Source of the DNA: Pelobates cultripes
Lineage: Eukaryota; Chordata; Amphibia; Anura; Pelobatidae
Assembly (NCBI GenBank): GCA_933207985.1
Contig: OW240920.1
Location: 146,849,395 to 146,913,394 of the forward strand
Reading direction: 5' to 3'
Length of the DNA: 64,000 nucleotides
Part shown: piece after piece, positions 19,331-30,230 of the stretch
How the letters are laid out: each line of letters begins with the position of its first letter
How positions within the stretch are numbered: the stretch's first letter is position 1
Translations under genes and position numbers: made by a program
Notes under the pieces: model-generated
What the model saw: the letters and a program-made list of their open reading frames with translations, nothing else
The model's database searches: none
Told to the model about the DNA's origin: nothing

Positions 19331-20285
19331 TAGCAGGAAGTGATGTCACTTCCCATCCCCGGACTCCGCCTCTTTCCCTCAGAGAGCACCGCACAGTGAG
19401 AGCAGGAAGTGATGTCACTTCCCATCCCCCGGACTCCGCCTCTTTCCCTCACAGAGAGCACCGCACAGTGAGAGCAGGAAGTGATGTCACTTTCCATCCC
19501 CCGGACTCCGCCTCTTTCCCTCACAGAGAGCACTTCACAGTGAGAGCAGGAAGTGATGTCACTTCCCATCCCCGGACTCCGCCTCTTTCCCTCAGAGAGC
19601 ACCGCACAGTGAGAGCAGGAAGTGATGTCACTTCCCATCCCCGGACTCCGCCTCTTTCCCTCAGAGAGCACCGCACACCGTCCTTCCCATCTGGACTCCG
19701 CCTCTTTCCCTCAGAGCACCGCTGTGAGCAGGAAGTGATGTCACTTCCCATCCCCGGACTCCGCCTCTTTCCCTCAGAGAGCACCGCACAGTGAGAGCAG
19801 GAAGTGATGTCACTTCCCATCCCCCGGACTCCGCCTCTTTCCCTCACAGAGAGCACCGCACAGTGAGAGCAGGAAGTGATGTCACTTTCCATCCCCCGGA
19901 CTCCGCCTCTTTCCCTCACAGAGAGCACTTCACAGTGAGAGCAGGAAGTGATGTCACTTTCCATCCCCCGGACTCCGCCTCTTTCCCTCAGAGAGCACCG
20001 CACAGTGAGAGCAGGAAGTGATGTCACTTTCCATCCCCCGGACTCCGCCTTTTTCCCCTCACAGAGAGCACTGCACAGTGAGAGCAGGAAGTGATGTCAC
20101 TTTCCATCCCCCGGACTCCGCCTTTTTCCCCTCACAGAGAGCACCGCACAGTTAGAGCAGGAAGTGATGTCACTTTCCATCCCCCGGACTCCGCCTTTTT
20201 CCCTCACAGAGAGCACTGCACAGTGAGAGCAGGAAGTGATGTCACTTCTCATCCCCTGGACTCCGCCTCTTTCCCTCACACAGGG
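19331..20285. repeat. 72-bp minisatellite carrying paired GGAAGT motifs
   Basis: Thirteen copies of a unit of about 70-72 bp; one copy near 19675-19720 is degenerate. Each copy carries GGAAGTGATGTCACTTCC or the form ending TTTCC. This is an inverted pair of GGAAGTGA arms around a TG centre and contains TGATGTCA, one base from the CRE palindrome. Open frames on both strands follow from the period being close to a multiple of three. Confidence 0.96.
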
Positions 20286-20295
20286 AGTGGGTATC

Positions 20296-22624
20296 AGTCT
20301 GTTTACCTGTGAACTTATTTCCCGCCATGGAGAGCCGTCTGTTTACCTGCGAGGATATTTCCCCCCATGGAGAGCAGTCTGTTTACCTGTGAGGATATTT
20401 CCCGCCATGGAGAGCCGTCTGTTTACCTGTGAGGATATTTCCCCCCATGGAGAGCCGTCTGTTTACCTGTGAGGATATTTCCCGGCAGTCTCTTTACCTG
20501 TGAGGATATTTCCCGCCATGGAGAGCAGTCTGTTTACCTGTGAGGATATTTCACGCCATGGAGAGCAGTCTGTTTACCTGTGAGGATATTTCACGCCATG
20601 GAGAGCCGTCTGTTTACCTGTGAGGATATTTCCCGCCATGGAGAGCAGTCTGTTTACCTGTGAGGATATTTCCCGCCATGGAGAGCAGTCTGTTTACCTG
20701 TGAGGATATTTCCCGCCATGGAGAGCCGTATGTTTACCTGTGAGGATATTTCCCGCCATGGAGAGCCGTCTGTTTACCTGTGAGGATATTTCCCGCCATG
20801 GAGAGCCGTCTGTTTACCTGTGAGGATATTTCCCGCCATGGAGAGCAGTCTGTTTACCTGTGATGATATTTCCCGCCATGGAGAGCCGTCTGTTTACCTG
20901 TGAGGATATTTCCCGCCATGGAGAGCAGTCTGTTTACCTGTGAGGATATTTCCCGGCAGTCTCTTTACCTGTGAGGATATTTCCCGCCATGGAGAGCAGT
21001 CTGTTTACCTGTGAGGATATTTCACGCCATGGAGAGCAGTCTGTTTACCTGTGAGGATATTTCCCGCCATGGAGAGCCGTCTGTTTACCTGTGATGATAT
21101 TTCCTGCCATGGAGAGCAGTCTGTTTACCTGTGAGGATATTTCCCGGCAGTCTCTTTACCTGTGAGGATATTTCCCGCCATGGAGAGCAGTCTGTTTACC
21201 TGTGAGGATATTTCACGCCATGGAGAGCAGTCTGTTTACCTGTGAGGATATTTCACGCCATGGAGAGCCGTCTGTTTACCTGTGAGGATATTTCCCGCCA
21301 TGGAGAGCCGTATGTTTACCTGTGAGGATATTTCCCGCCATGGAGAGCCGTATGTTTACCTGTGAGGATATTTCCCGCCATGGAGAGCCGTCTGTTTACC
21401 TGTGAGGATATTTCCTGCCATGGAGAGCCGTCTGTTTACCTGTGAGGATATTTCCCGCCATGGAGAGCAGTCTGTTTACCTGTGATGATATTTCCCGCCA
21501 TGGAGAGCCGTCTGTTTACCTGTGAGGATATTTCCCGCCATGGAGAGCAGTCTGTTTACCTGTGAGGATATTTCCCGCCATGGAGAGCAGTCTGTTTACC
21601 TGTGAGGATATTTCCCGCCATGGAGAGCAGTCTGTTTACCTGTGAGAATATTTCCCGCCATGGAGAGCCTTCTGTTTACCTGTGAGGATATTTCCCGCCA
21701 TGGAGAGCAGTCTGTTTACCTGTGAGGATATTTCCCGCCATGGAGAGCAGTCTGTTTACCTGTGAGGATATTTCCTCGCCATGGAGAGCAGTCTGTTTAC
21801 TCTGTGAGAATATTTCCCACCATGAGAGCCTTCTGTTTACCTGTGAGGATATTTCCGCCATGGAGAGCCGTCTGTTTTCCTGTGAGGATATTTCCCGCCA
21901 TGGAGAACAGCGTCTGTTTACCTGTGAGGATATTTCCGCCATGGAGACGTCTGTTTACCTGTGAGGATATTTCCGCCATGGAGAGCAGTCTGTTTACCTG
22001 TGAAATATTTCACCATGACCTTCTGTTTACCTGCGGGAATATTATTTCGCCATGGAGAGCACGTCTGTTTACCTTTGAGGATATTTCACGCCATGGAGAG
22101 CCGTCTGTTTACCTGTGAGGACATTTCCCGCCATGGAGAGCCGTCTGTTTACCTGTGAGGATATTTCCCGCCATGGAGAGCCGTCTGTTTACCTGTGAGG
22201 ATATTTCCCGCCATGGAGAGCCGTCTGTTTTCCTGTGAGGATATTTCCCGCCATGGAGAGCAGTCTGTTTACCTGTGAGGATATTTCCCGCCATGGAGAG
22301 ACGTCTGTTTACCTGTGAGGATATTTCCCGCCATGGAGAGCCGTCTGTTTACCTGTGAGAATATTTCCCACCATGGAGAGCCGTCTGTTTACCTGTGAGG
22401 ATATTTCCCGCCATGGAGAGACGTCTGTTTACCTGTGAGGATATTTCCCGCCATGGAGAGCAGTCTGTTTACCTGTGAGAATATTTCCCACCATGGAGAG
22501 CCGTCTGTTTACCTGTGAGGATATTTCCCGCCATGGAGAGCCGTCTGTTTTCCTGTGAGGATGTTTCCCGTCATGGAGAGCAGTCTGTTTACCTGTGAGG
22601 ATATTTCCCGTCATGGAGAGCAGT
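20296..22624. repeat. 40-bp minisatellite, about 58 copies
   Basis: Unit of 40 bp containing TGTTTACCTGTGAGG and TTTCCCGCCATGGAGAG. A shortened variant with CCCGGCAGTCTCTTTACC recurs at about 20481, 20952 and 21142, marking larger duplicated blocks. The stretch 21770-22080 has many single-base insertions and deletions absent from the rest. Confidence 0.97.
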
Positions 22625-22663
22625 GACCTGTATAAAGGTCAGTGTAATAATGAAAGTGACATG

Positions 22664-22861
22664 TTAAAGAAGCACTCCCTTAGTCCCCTCAAAGGGTAAA
22701 AAAAAAAGTACCATATTTTCAGCGCTGCACGGGTCTGCCGGCGCTGGCCCCACCCCCAATCTGCCTCCTTGCTGGCATCAGAATGTATCATTTTTAGCCA
22801 ATCCAATGCTTTCCCACAGGGAAGGATTTTCTGTTTTCCTTGCACTATAGTTTCCCTTTAA
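22664..22861. mobile_element. TTAA-flanked MITE (198 bp)
   Basis: Begins TTAAAGAAGCACT and ends AGTTTCCCTTTAA, so the termini are roughly inverted with TTAA at each edge. This matches the T2/Kolobok-like MITEs reported in Xenopus (family knowledge). No coding capacity. Confidence 0.7.
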
Positions 22862-22985
22862 CGTAAAGAATTGTAGGGTGCGGCTGACAGGGGCTGGAGC
22901 TCCAAGTAAGGTACTGAAAAGCCCCATTTCATTCTTAGCCTTGAGTTCCCTGTAAAGCTAAGAAATAACATCTCCAATATAATTT
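22862..22985. other. Short unassigned spacer
   Basis: No feature recognised. Confidence 0.4.
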
Positions 22986-23171
22986 GTAATATTTTAATGC
23001 ATTTAAACAATATAACTAGGGTTTTAATACAATGGGTACTGGGTTTTAATGCAGTGGGTGCAGGAGTTAATGTAATGGGTGTAGGGTTTGATGCAATGGG
23101 GCAGTGATTAAATTCAGTGGGTGCGGAGTTTAATTCAGTGGGTGCAGAGTTTAATTAAGTGGGTGCAGGGT
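22986..23171. repeat. Diverged 20-21-bp tandem repeat
   Basis: Seven or eight loose copies of TTTAATTCAGTGGGTGCAG. Confidence 0.8.
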
Positions 23172-23225
23172 TTAAAGGACCACTCTAGGCACACAGACCA
23201 CTTCAGCTTAATCAGTGCTTACCCT
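23172..23225 (+). mobile_element. End fragment of a TTAAAGG MITE
   Basis: TTAAAGGACCACTCTAGGC followed by CACTTCAGCTTAAT, closely resembling the left end of the MITE at 23884. Only the end is present before the LINE sequence starts. Confidence 0.65.
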
Positions 23226-23883
23226 GCGGCAATCAGACCCCGGACACGGACAGCGGCATGGGGAAGAAGCCCAAAAAGTTAAAAACCCTCACTGGCAAAG
23301 GCAGAGCTGTTTCACATGCGGCCTAGGTCAAAGATAGCAGCGTGACCAGGCCTGTCTGACTCATCCTCTGAGGGGGAACTACTTCACGCCCCTGACCCTA
23401 TCCCAGAGGCAGAAAAGACTGCAGCGCCCCCACTGACAGAGGACAGATGGGCTCCAGCCACAAAGGGAGATATTATGAACCTCGTGGTCAACAGCCTTCT
23501 TCCGTGCAGATCTCGCAGTAGTGCAAGAGGAGCTGCTGGCGGTCACAGACAGAGTAAAGGTCACCGAAGAAGATGTTGCAGCCCTCTCACAGCGCCAGGT
23601 AGCCGCCACAGAACAGATCAAACACCTCCAAATGACATGCCAGGTTCTGCAAGCAAGGATGAACACATTGGACGACGCACGTCGGCAGAACAGCCTCGAA
23701 ATCAGAGGAATAACAGAATCCATCACAGGTGGCGAATTGCCACACTTCCTTCGACGTCTGTTCTCGGCAGTGTTGCCACCCCGACAAAATAAAAATATGA
23801 CAGTGGATGACCAGCGGCAGCCCCTCAGGATGTCCTACTTTGCTTTCAAGCATACAGAGAAAAGCTGGCGGTCTTGGAGGCGC
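23226..23883 (+). pseudogene. L1/Tx1-like ORF1 relic, first part
   Basis: The plus-strand frame from about 23521 reads as a heptad-patterned coiled coil, then NSLEIRGITESITGGELP, which corresponds to the N-x-x-IRG-(I/V)-PE block at the start of the RNA-binding domain of L1 ORF1 proteins. This is the nucleic-acid chaperone half of an L1-type LINE. A preceding stretch rich in Pro and Lys (from 23255) may be its N-terminus. A MITE interrupts it at 23884 and the reading resumes at 24383. Confidence 0.75.
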
Positions 23884-24382
23884 TTAAAGGACCACTCTTA
23901 CCCAGACCACTTCAGCTTAATGAAGTGGTCTGGGTGCCAGGTCCAGCTAGGGTTAACCCATTTTTTTATAAACATAGCAGTTTCAGAGAAACTGCTATGT
24001 TTATAAATGGGTTAATCCAGCTCTCAAATCCTCTAGTGGCTGTCTCATTGACAGCCGCTAGAGGCGCTTGCGTGATTCTCACTGTGAAAATCACAGTGAG
24101 AACACGCAAGCGTCCATAGGAAAGCATTGTAAATGCTTTCCTATGAGACCGGCTGAATGCGCGCGCAGCTATTGCCGCGCGTGTGCATTCAGCCGAAAGG
24201 GAGGAGAGGAGGAGGATCGGAGGAGAAGAGCTCCCCGCCCAGCGCTGGAAAAAGGTAAGTTTTAACCCCTTTCCTCTCCCCAGAGCCTGGTGGGGGGGGG
24301 ACCCTGAGGGTGGGGGCACCCTCAGGGCACTATAGTGCCAGGAAAACGAGTATGTTTTCCTGGCACTATAGTGGTCCTTTAA
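23884..24382. mobile_element. TTAA MITE with several internal hairpins (499 bp)
   Basis: Starts TTAAAGGACCACT and ends AGTGGTCCTTTAA, with TTAA as target at both edges. Internal stem-loops follow one another: TAAACATAGCAGTTT with its complement (about 23970-24003), CCTCTAGTGGCTGTC with its diverged complement (24030-24063), TCACTGTGA/TCACAGTGA (24078-24100), GGAAAGCATT/AATGCTTTCC (24119-24143) and CACTATAGTGCCAGGAAAA with its complement (24328-24372). It sits inside the LINE ORF1 relic and leaves the reading frame on either side compatible with one protein. Confidence 0.85.
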
Positions 24383-24770
24383 GACGAAGGTCCTCTTTCA
24401 CATTGGACTGGAGATGCTCAGTCTGCAGGGTAACACAGGCACTCAGAGGCCAACGTCAAATATAGATGGGCACCGTCACATACCCTTATCGCCACCAAGG
24501 AGGACAATATATACCAGCTCACAAATGCAGAAGCCTCTGAGTTCTTCCTCACAGAGCTGGGTCTCGTGTCAAACACAGCGCCTAACCCTTCGGCGAGCCA
24601 CTCTCGGGACGTGCGAAATGTTGTCCCCTTTGTGCTTCGCATGGGACCGGCACTGGCTGATGGAGACAAGGGTCACCTTCTCCTTTTTGATGTTCTATGA
24701 TTGGGCTCCACATAGTCATCACAACTGCACGAACTGCAGTCCACAGAATACCAAGTGCATACAAATTAAA
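24383..24770 (+). pseudogene. L1/Tx1-like ORF1 relic, second part
   Basis: Continues the interrupted ORF1 with a frame change. It contains YPYRHQGGQYIPAHKCRS-like reading near 24480-24540, beyond which similarity fades. Several frameshifts make it non-functional. Confidence 0.55.
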
Positions 24771-25309
24771 GATATCTTCAGAAGTTTGATATATGTACTT
24801 ATGAATTTGTTTATTTCAAGATTCTATTATTTTGAAAATTTAAATTTTAAAAAATATATATTTATTTGTCTTTCTCTTCACACTATTGTTTCTGTTTTGG
24901 TTTCTTACACTAAGCTGCATCTCGGCGTTACCAATGCACTCACGCTCTCCCCCCAGTGGTTTCCAGGGGATATTGGAAACTGTTATTAATCCGACTTACC
25001 CCAGAGGTGCAATGCACGGTCACTCCTCATATTTGCATAAATTAGTACTCCAGACATCAGTGGGACTATCCTGCTTTACACACCTACAGTTGAATAGGTG
25101 ACAACCAACAGCCCTTACCAGGGTATAATGGTCTCCTCAGATCTTTAAACATATTTTAATAGCTACATCAACTCTTGGTCAGCGGCCACTGCTGTCACGA
25201 CCACCTCTGGAACACTATGAAAGGCCTATGGGCGCTAGCGGCTCACACGCAAGCAGTTATACCTTTCTATTCGTACACTTTATACCACGTTCGTGGTTAC
25301 ATTACACTG
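24771..25309. other. Unassigned
   Basis: AT-rich to 24880, then mixed composition. No motif or repeat recognised; possibly more of the LINE, too decayed to tell. Confidence 0.4.
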
Positions 25310-25640
25310 TCAGTGGCTATGGCACACACACTGCATCCCTTACATATACAGAAACACACCTTGCATCCCTTATGCATACAAACACAGATTCACACAATGC
25401 ATCCCTTACACACAACCAGAAACACACAATACATCCCTTATACACAAACACACACTGCTTTCTATCCCTTACACAAACACACACTGCTTCCACTACACAC
25501 AAACACACTGCATCACATACACAAACTGGTATCCCTATACACTCCATTCCATAAGCACACACATTAGATCATCTACAGTAACACATAACACATCCCCTAC
25601 ACACTCCACTCCCTGTGAGCGAACTCATGGGTGGAACATG
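25310..25640. repeat. CA-rich tandem array, left arm of an inverted pair
   Basis: Units such as CACACTGCATCCCTTACA, ending with CTCCCTGTGAGCGAACTCA at about 25607-25626. The reverse complement of this ending and of the array occurs at 26140-26390. Confidence 0.85.
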
Positions 25641-25903
25641 TAGATGGATGTATGGGCATACTCTCTGTCAGACCCTGGGGGCCCAGACCTTGAGCTGTGC
25701 AAGGGGCCCTAAAAATGGAGCTGCTTCTCGTTCTCCCAGAACATTGATTTTTGTGACCACAGTTACAAACAGCCTCCAGAGAGCCTGTTCTACACCAGAC
25801 CAGTGGAGCCAGACTGCAGCTAGAGCCCATCATCATCCTCATCTGGTTGTAAGTTGGCAATCTAGTATATTATTCGTGGCACTAATCTCTAATTTACCTC
25901 ACA
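25641..25903. other. Unassigned spacer
   Basis: No gene or repeat is recognised between the left CA-rich arm and the MITE. Confidence 0.4.
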
Positions 25904-26253
25904 TTAAAGAAACACTATAGTCCCCAGAACCACTGCAGCTTAATGCAGTGGTTCTGGTGTCTATAGCCACTCCCTGCAGGCTTTATAATGTAAACACACA
26001 CTGTGTGCAGCACTGGCGTTAGTTCATATGGCAGATCATATGGGTGGGGCATTGCGATGTCACGGGGGGGGGGGATTTTTATTTTGCCTAGGGCGGCAAA
26101 AATCCTTGCACCGGCCCTGGCTACATGGCCCACACCTGAGTTCGCTCACAGGGAGCGGAGTGTATGTGTTTAAGGGATGTGTTATTGTAGAGGATGTAAT
26201 GTGTGTGTGTTCTTATGTAGTGTATAGGAATACCAGTTTGTGTACGGGATGAA

Positions 26254-26284
<31 letters not shown>

Positions 26285-26347
26285 GGGGATGCAGTGTGTT
26301 TGTATGTAAGGGATAGAAAGCAGTGTGTGTTTGTGTATAATGAATGC

Positions 26348-26382
<35 letters not shown>

Positions 26383-26866
26383 CCTGCGCCCCCAGAGCCG
26401 GTGCGCCCTAAAGGACACGCCGGCCCTGGTGTCAGCCACCCGCCCCGCGATGCACACCCTGGTGCGGTCCACACTCCCTGCACCCCCATTGTGACGCCAA
26501 TGAATGATGAGATGCTGATTGGCCAGGACAGTGTTTGGCTCCGCACCCTTCCTCGCCTCCTTCATCAGAATTGACAATCGTAGCCAATTTACTATGGGTG
26601 TCCATCTCCTCACAGAGATGCGTTGAATCAATGCATTTCTATGAGGAGTGTTCAGCGTGAATGCTAGTGCTGCATGTTGTGCAACACTGGACTAGGAAGC
26701 ACCTCCAGTGGCCGCCTGATAAGGTATTCCTCGGCAGTAATGTAAATACTGCCTTTTTCTGAAAAGGCAGTGCGCTTACATTAAAAAGCCTGCAGAGACA
26801 TGCTATAAACACCAAAACTATTACGTTTAGCCGTTGTGGTTCTGGTGACTATAGTGTCACTTGAAT
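25904..26866. mobile_element. TTAAAG MITE split by later sequence
   Basis: The left end reads TTAAAGAAACACTATAGTC; the right end, near 26840-26866, is its decayed complement (ACTATAGTGTCACTTGAA). Paired GCAGTGGTTCTGG-type hairpin arms follow the left end. A stretch of other sequence, including the TG-rich arm at 26140, lies in between. Confidence 0.65.
26140..26390. repeat. TG-rich tandem array, right arm of the inverted pair
   Basis: Starts TGAGTTCGCTCACAGGGAG and continues with GGGATGCAGTGTGTTTGTG units and (GT)n runs. It is the inverted counterpart of 25310-25640. Confidence 0.85.
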
Positions 26867-26972
26867 ATAGAGGGAAAAAAAGAATCATCGCAAATGTATG
26901 AAATAAAAATGTCTATCATTATTCTAAAAAAAATTTTTTGTTGTAAACAATGTGCAGATAGTACTGTACTAA
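26867..26972. other. Short AT-rich spacer
   Basis: No feature recognised. Confidence 0.4.
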
Positions 26973-27117
26973 TGATATCCCTGGCTGGATGGGAGCATTC
27001 CATGTGCTCAGCATGGTATCCCTGGTTAGATGTGAGCATTCCATGTGCTCAGTATGATATCCCTGGCCGGATGTGAGCATTCCATGTGCTCAGTATGATA
27101 TCCCTGGTTAGATGTGA

Positions 27118-27233
27118 GTTGCATCGCTGGAAGTGGGGTCTGCAGTGCTGATGGTGTCGGTTGGAGTCCTCAGCGAGCACTAGGAGCATCGATTGGCAGA
27201 GGTACTCAGTCGGAGTGCCAGCGTTCCGTCACA
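27118..27233 (+). mobile_element. LTR 3'-end fragment in the 41-bp array, copy 1
   Basis: Matches the last 115-125 bp of the LTR family, ending exactly at the LTR terminus GTTCCGTCACA, with a 9-bp internal deletion relative to the LTR at 3724. The array unit reads on across the insertion (GATGTGAG | CATTCCATG), so the left part of the LTR and one target copy appear to have been lost together. Confidence 0.85.
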
Positions 27234-27944
27234 CATTCCATGTCCTCAGTATGGCATCCCTGGCTAGATGTGAGCATTCCATGTGCTCAGTATGATATCT
27301 CTGGCTAGATGTGATCATTCCATACCTGGTTAGATGTGAGCATTCCATGTGCTCAGTATGGCATCCCTGGCCAGATGTGAGCATTCCATGTGCTCAGTAT
27401 GATATTCCTGGTTAGATGTGAGCATTCCATGTCCTCAGTATGGCATCACTGGCTAGATGTGAGCATTCCATGTGCTCAGTATGGCATGCCTGGCTAGATG
27501 TGATCATTCCATACCTGGTTAGATGTGAGCATTCCATGTGCTCAGTATGATATCCCTGGTTAGATGTGAGCATTCCATGTCCTCAGTATGATATCCCTGG
27601 CCAGATGTGAGCCTTCCATGTGCTCAGTATGATATCCCTGGCTAGATGTGAGCATTCCATGTGCTGCTCAGTATGGCATCCCTGGCTAGATGTGATCATT
27701 CCATGTCCTCAGTATGGCATCCCTGGCTAGATGTGAGCATTCCATGTGCTGCTCAGTATGGCATCCCTGGCTAGATGTGATCATTCCATGTCCTCAGTAT
27801 GGCATCCCTGGCTAGATGTGAGCGTTCCATGTGCTCACTATGGCATCCCTGGCTAGATGTGAGCTTTCCATGTGCTCAGTATGATATCCCTGGCTAGATG
27901 TGAGCATTCCATGTGCTCAGTATGATATCCCTGGTTAGATGTGA

Positions 27945-28060
27945 GTTGCATCGCTGGAAGTGGGGTCTGCAGTGCTGATGGTGTCGGTTGGAGTCCTCAG
28001 CGAGCACTAGGAGCATCGATTGGCAGAGGTACTCAGTCGGAGTGCCAGCGTTCCGTCACA
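27945..28060 (+). mobile_element. LTR 3'-end fragment in the 41-bp array, copy 2
   Basis: Same fragment, same internal deletion and same junctions as copy 1, so it was copied with the 827-bp block and is not an independent insertion. Confidence 0.85.
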
Positions 28061-28765
28061 CATTCCATGTCCTCAGTATGGCATCCCTGGCTAGATGTGA
28101 GCATTCCATGTGCTCAGTATGATATCTCTGGCTAGATGTGATCATTCCATACCTGGTTAGATGTGAGCATTCCATGTGCTCAGTATGGCATCCCTGGCCA
28201 GATGTGAGCATTCCATGTGCTCAGTATGATATTCCTGGTTAGATGTGAGCATTCCATGTCCTCAGTATGGCATCACTGGCTAGATGTGAGCATTCCATGT
28301 GCTCAGTATGGCATGCCTGGCTAGATGTGATCATTCCATACCTGGTTAGATGTGAGCATTCCATGTGCTCAGTATGATATCCCTGGTTAGATGTGAGCAT
28401 TCCATGTCCTCAGTATGATATCCCTGGCCAGATGTGAGCCTTCCATGTGCTCAGTATGATATCCCTGGCTAGATGTGAGCATTCCATGTGCTGCTCAGTA
28501 TGGCATCCCTGGCTAGATGTGATCATTCCATGTCCTCAGTATGGCATCCCTGGCTAGATGTGAGCATTCCATGTGCTGCTCAGTATGGCATCCCTGGCTA
28601 GATGTGATCATTCCATGTCCTCAGTATGGCATCCCTGGCTAGATGTGAGCGTTCCATGTGCTCACTATGGCATCCCTGGCTAGATGTGAGCTTTCCATGT
28701 GCTCAGTATGATATCCCTGGCTAGATGTGAGCATTCCATGTGCTCAGTATGATATCCCTGGTTAA

Positions 28766-29249
28766 CCCCTCTATCCACCCGTCCCTAATCGTCTCCCCTC
28801 CAACCACCTAGCCTCCTAACCCCCATAAAACAAATAATATATTTTCTTGTACTTACAGTACTGAAGACACCAGCAGTGCTCTGGGCTCAGGGTTCAGGGC
28901 TGAAAGCGTGAGGCGCTGTTCTGCAGTTGTAGGAGACCGGGGCTCACCCTAGCGTTGCCGTGACTCCACGTGACATCATGGAACGCGCGTACGCAGAGGG
29001 CAAGGGAGGTCGGGAGGAGGAGCAAACAAAGTCCTTTAATATGCTGCGATGCCGAATAGTGGAGGATTGAATCCGATCAGGATTTGAGAGGGAACATTTT
29101 TAGCATATTATTGTGGGCAGCGGGGCTCAAGAGGCTTGAGCTGCTTTGGCCCCCCAGGAGCAACTGGGCCCAGGCAGCTGCCTCTTTTGCCCCGTGTTAA
29201 TGGCTGCCCTGACTTAGGGTGACCACATTTCCTAACTGCCATTTAGGGA
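28766..29249. other. Unassigned
   Basis: No gene seen. The end (29130-29200) has CAG- and GCC-rich sequence with no clear repeat. Confidence 0.4.
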
Positions 29250-29690
29250 CACTTACTACCCCCTCTACCCCTTCCATTCATATTACTACCCTATCCCTTC
29301 TGTTCATATTACTAGCCCCCCATACCTCTTGCGTTCATATTACTACCCCCCCATACCCCTTCCTTCCATATTACTACCCCCCCATACCCCTTCCATTCAT
29401 ATTACTACCCCCCATACCACTTCCGTTCATATTACTACCCCCTATACCCCTTCTGTTCATATTACTGCCCCATACTGCTTCCCGTTCATATTGCTACCCC
29501 TATACCCCTTCCATTCATATTACTACCCCATACCAGTTCCGTTCATATTACTTTCCCACCCCCTACTTCGTGCATATTACTACCGCCCGCAGCTGCTTCC
29601 ATATTACTACCCCCCCATACCCCTTCCATTCATATTACTACCCCCCATACCACTTCCGTTCATATTACTACCCCCCTACTGGTTACTGGT
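29250..29690. repeat. 29-30-bp minisatellite
   Basis: About 15 copies of a unit with CCATTCATATTACTACCCC and CATACCCCTT. Long Tyr/Pro/Ile readings in two frames come from the repeat. Confidence 0.93.
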
Positions 29691-29728
29691 TTGCTTATTG
29701 AGGCTTGGTAGTGCTTGGGAAGCAAAAT

Positions 29729-30230
29729 CCAAATAGGTTATGGTGGAGGGTGTTTTCAATCACAATTTTTCCCCACCATAACCTATTTGGATTCCAAAAT
29801 GAAAAATGTAACATGCTAGATTTGACCCTGTAACTTCCCAAAACACCATAAATCCTGTACATAGGGGGTACTGTTTTAAACGTGAGGCATCGCTGAATAC
29901 AAATATGTGCATTTTATTGCAGTAAAATCAAACAGTATTATGACATTCACAGTTAGAATGTCACGTAGAGCTAAACCTTTCTTGTATTTTAATTCTTATT
30001 TTCTCCCATTTTTTTACATTTTATTCATATTAAATTGTTTCATAGCTAAATATTTGATGTTAAATGGAAGCCCTGTTCCCCCTGAATAAAATGATATATA
30101 ATAAGTTTGGGTGCACATAATATGAAAGAGGTGAATTACGCCTGAACAGACATATAGCGCAAATTCAAATTTTTTTTACGTTTTGTTTTGATCACAACGT
30201 GTACATTTGGCTCAGTCCTTAAGGGGTTAA
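29729..30230. mobile_element. Putative DNA-transposon fragment
   Basis: CCAAATAGGTTATGGTGG (29729-29746) pairs with its perfect complement at 29773-29790. The segment ends at CTCAGTCCTTAAGGGGTTAA, the kind of end seen in frog DNA elements whose termini read TTAACCCCTTAAGGAC. No transposase is present, and the left terminus is not visible. Confidence 0.45.

Larger units (their letters stand above)
26973..28765. repeat. 41-bp minisatellite with an 827-bp higher-order duplication
   Basis: Units of about 41 bp with CCCTGGCTAGATGTGAGCAT and CCATGTGCTCAGTATG. The block starting at 27114 recurs at 27941 (offset 827 bp) with no difference seen by eye, including a 115-bp LTR fragment in each copy. 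Confidence 0.95.

Noticed and set aside
19147..20312. Ser/Pro/His-rich open frames of up to 215 codons on both strands
   Set aside because: They arise from the 72-bp minisatellite and are broken wherever unit length shifts.
26973..28765. CRISPR-like array of regularly spaced repeats
   Set aside because: Units are contiguous with no unique spacers, and the context is a vertebrate genome.
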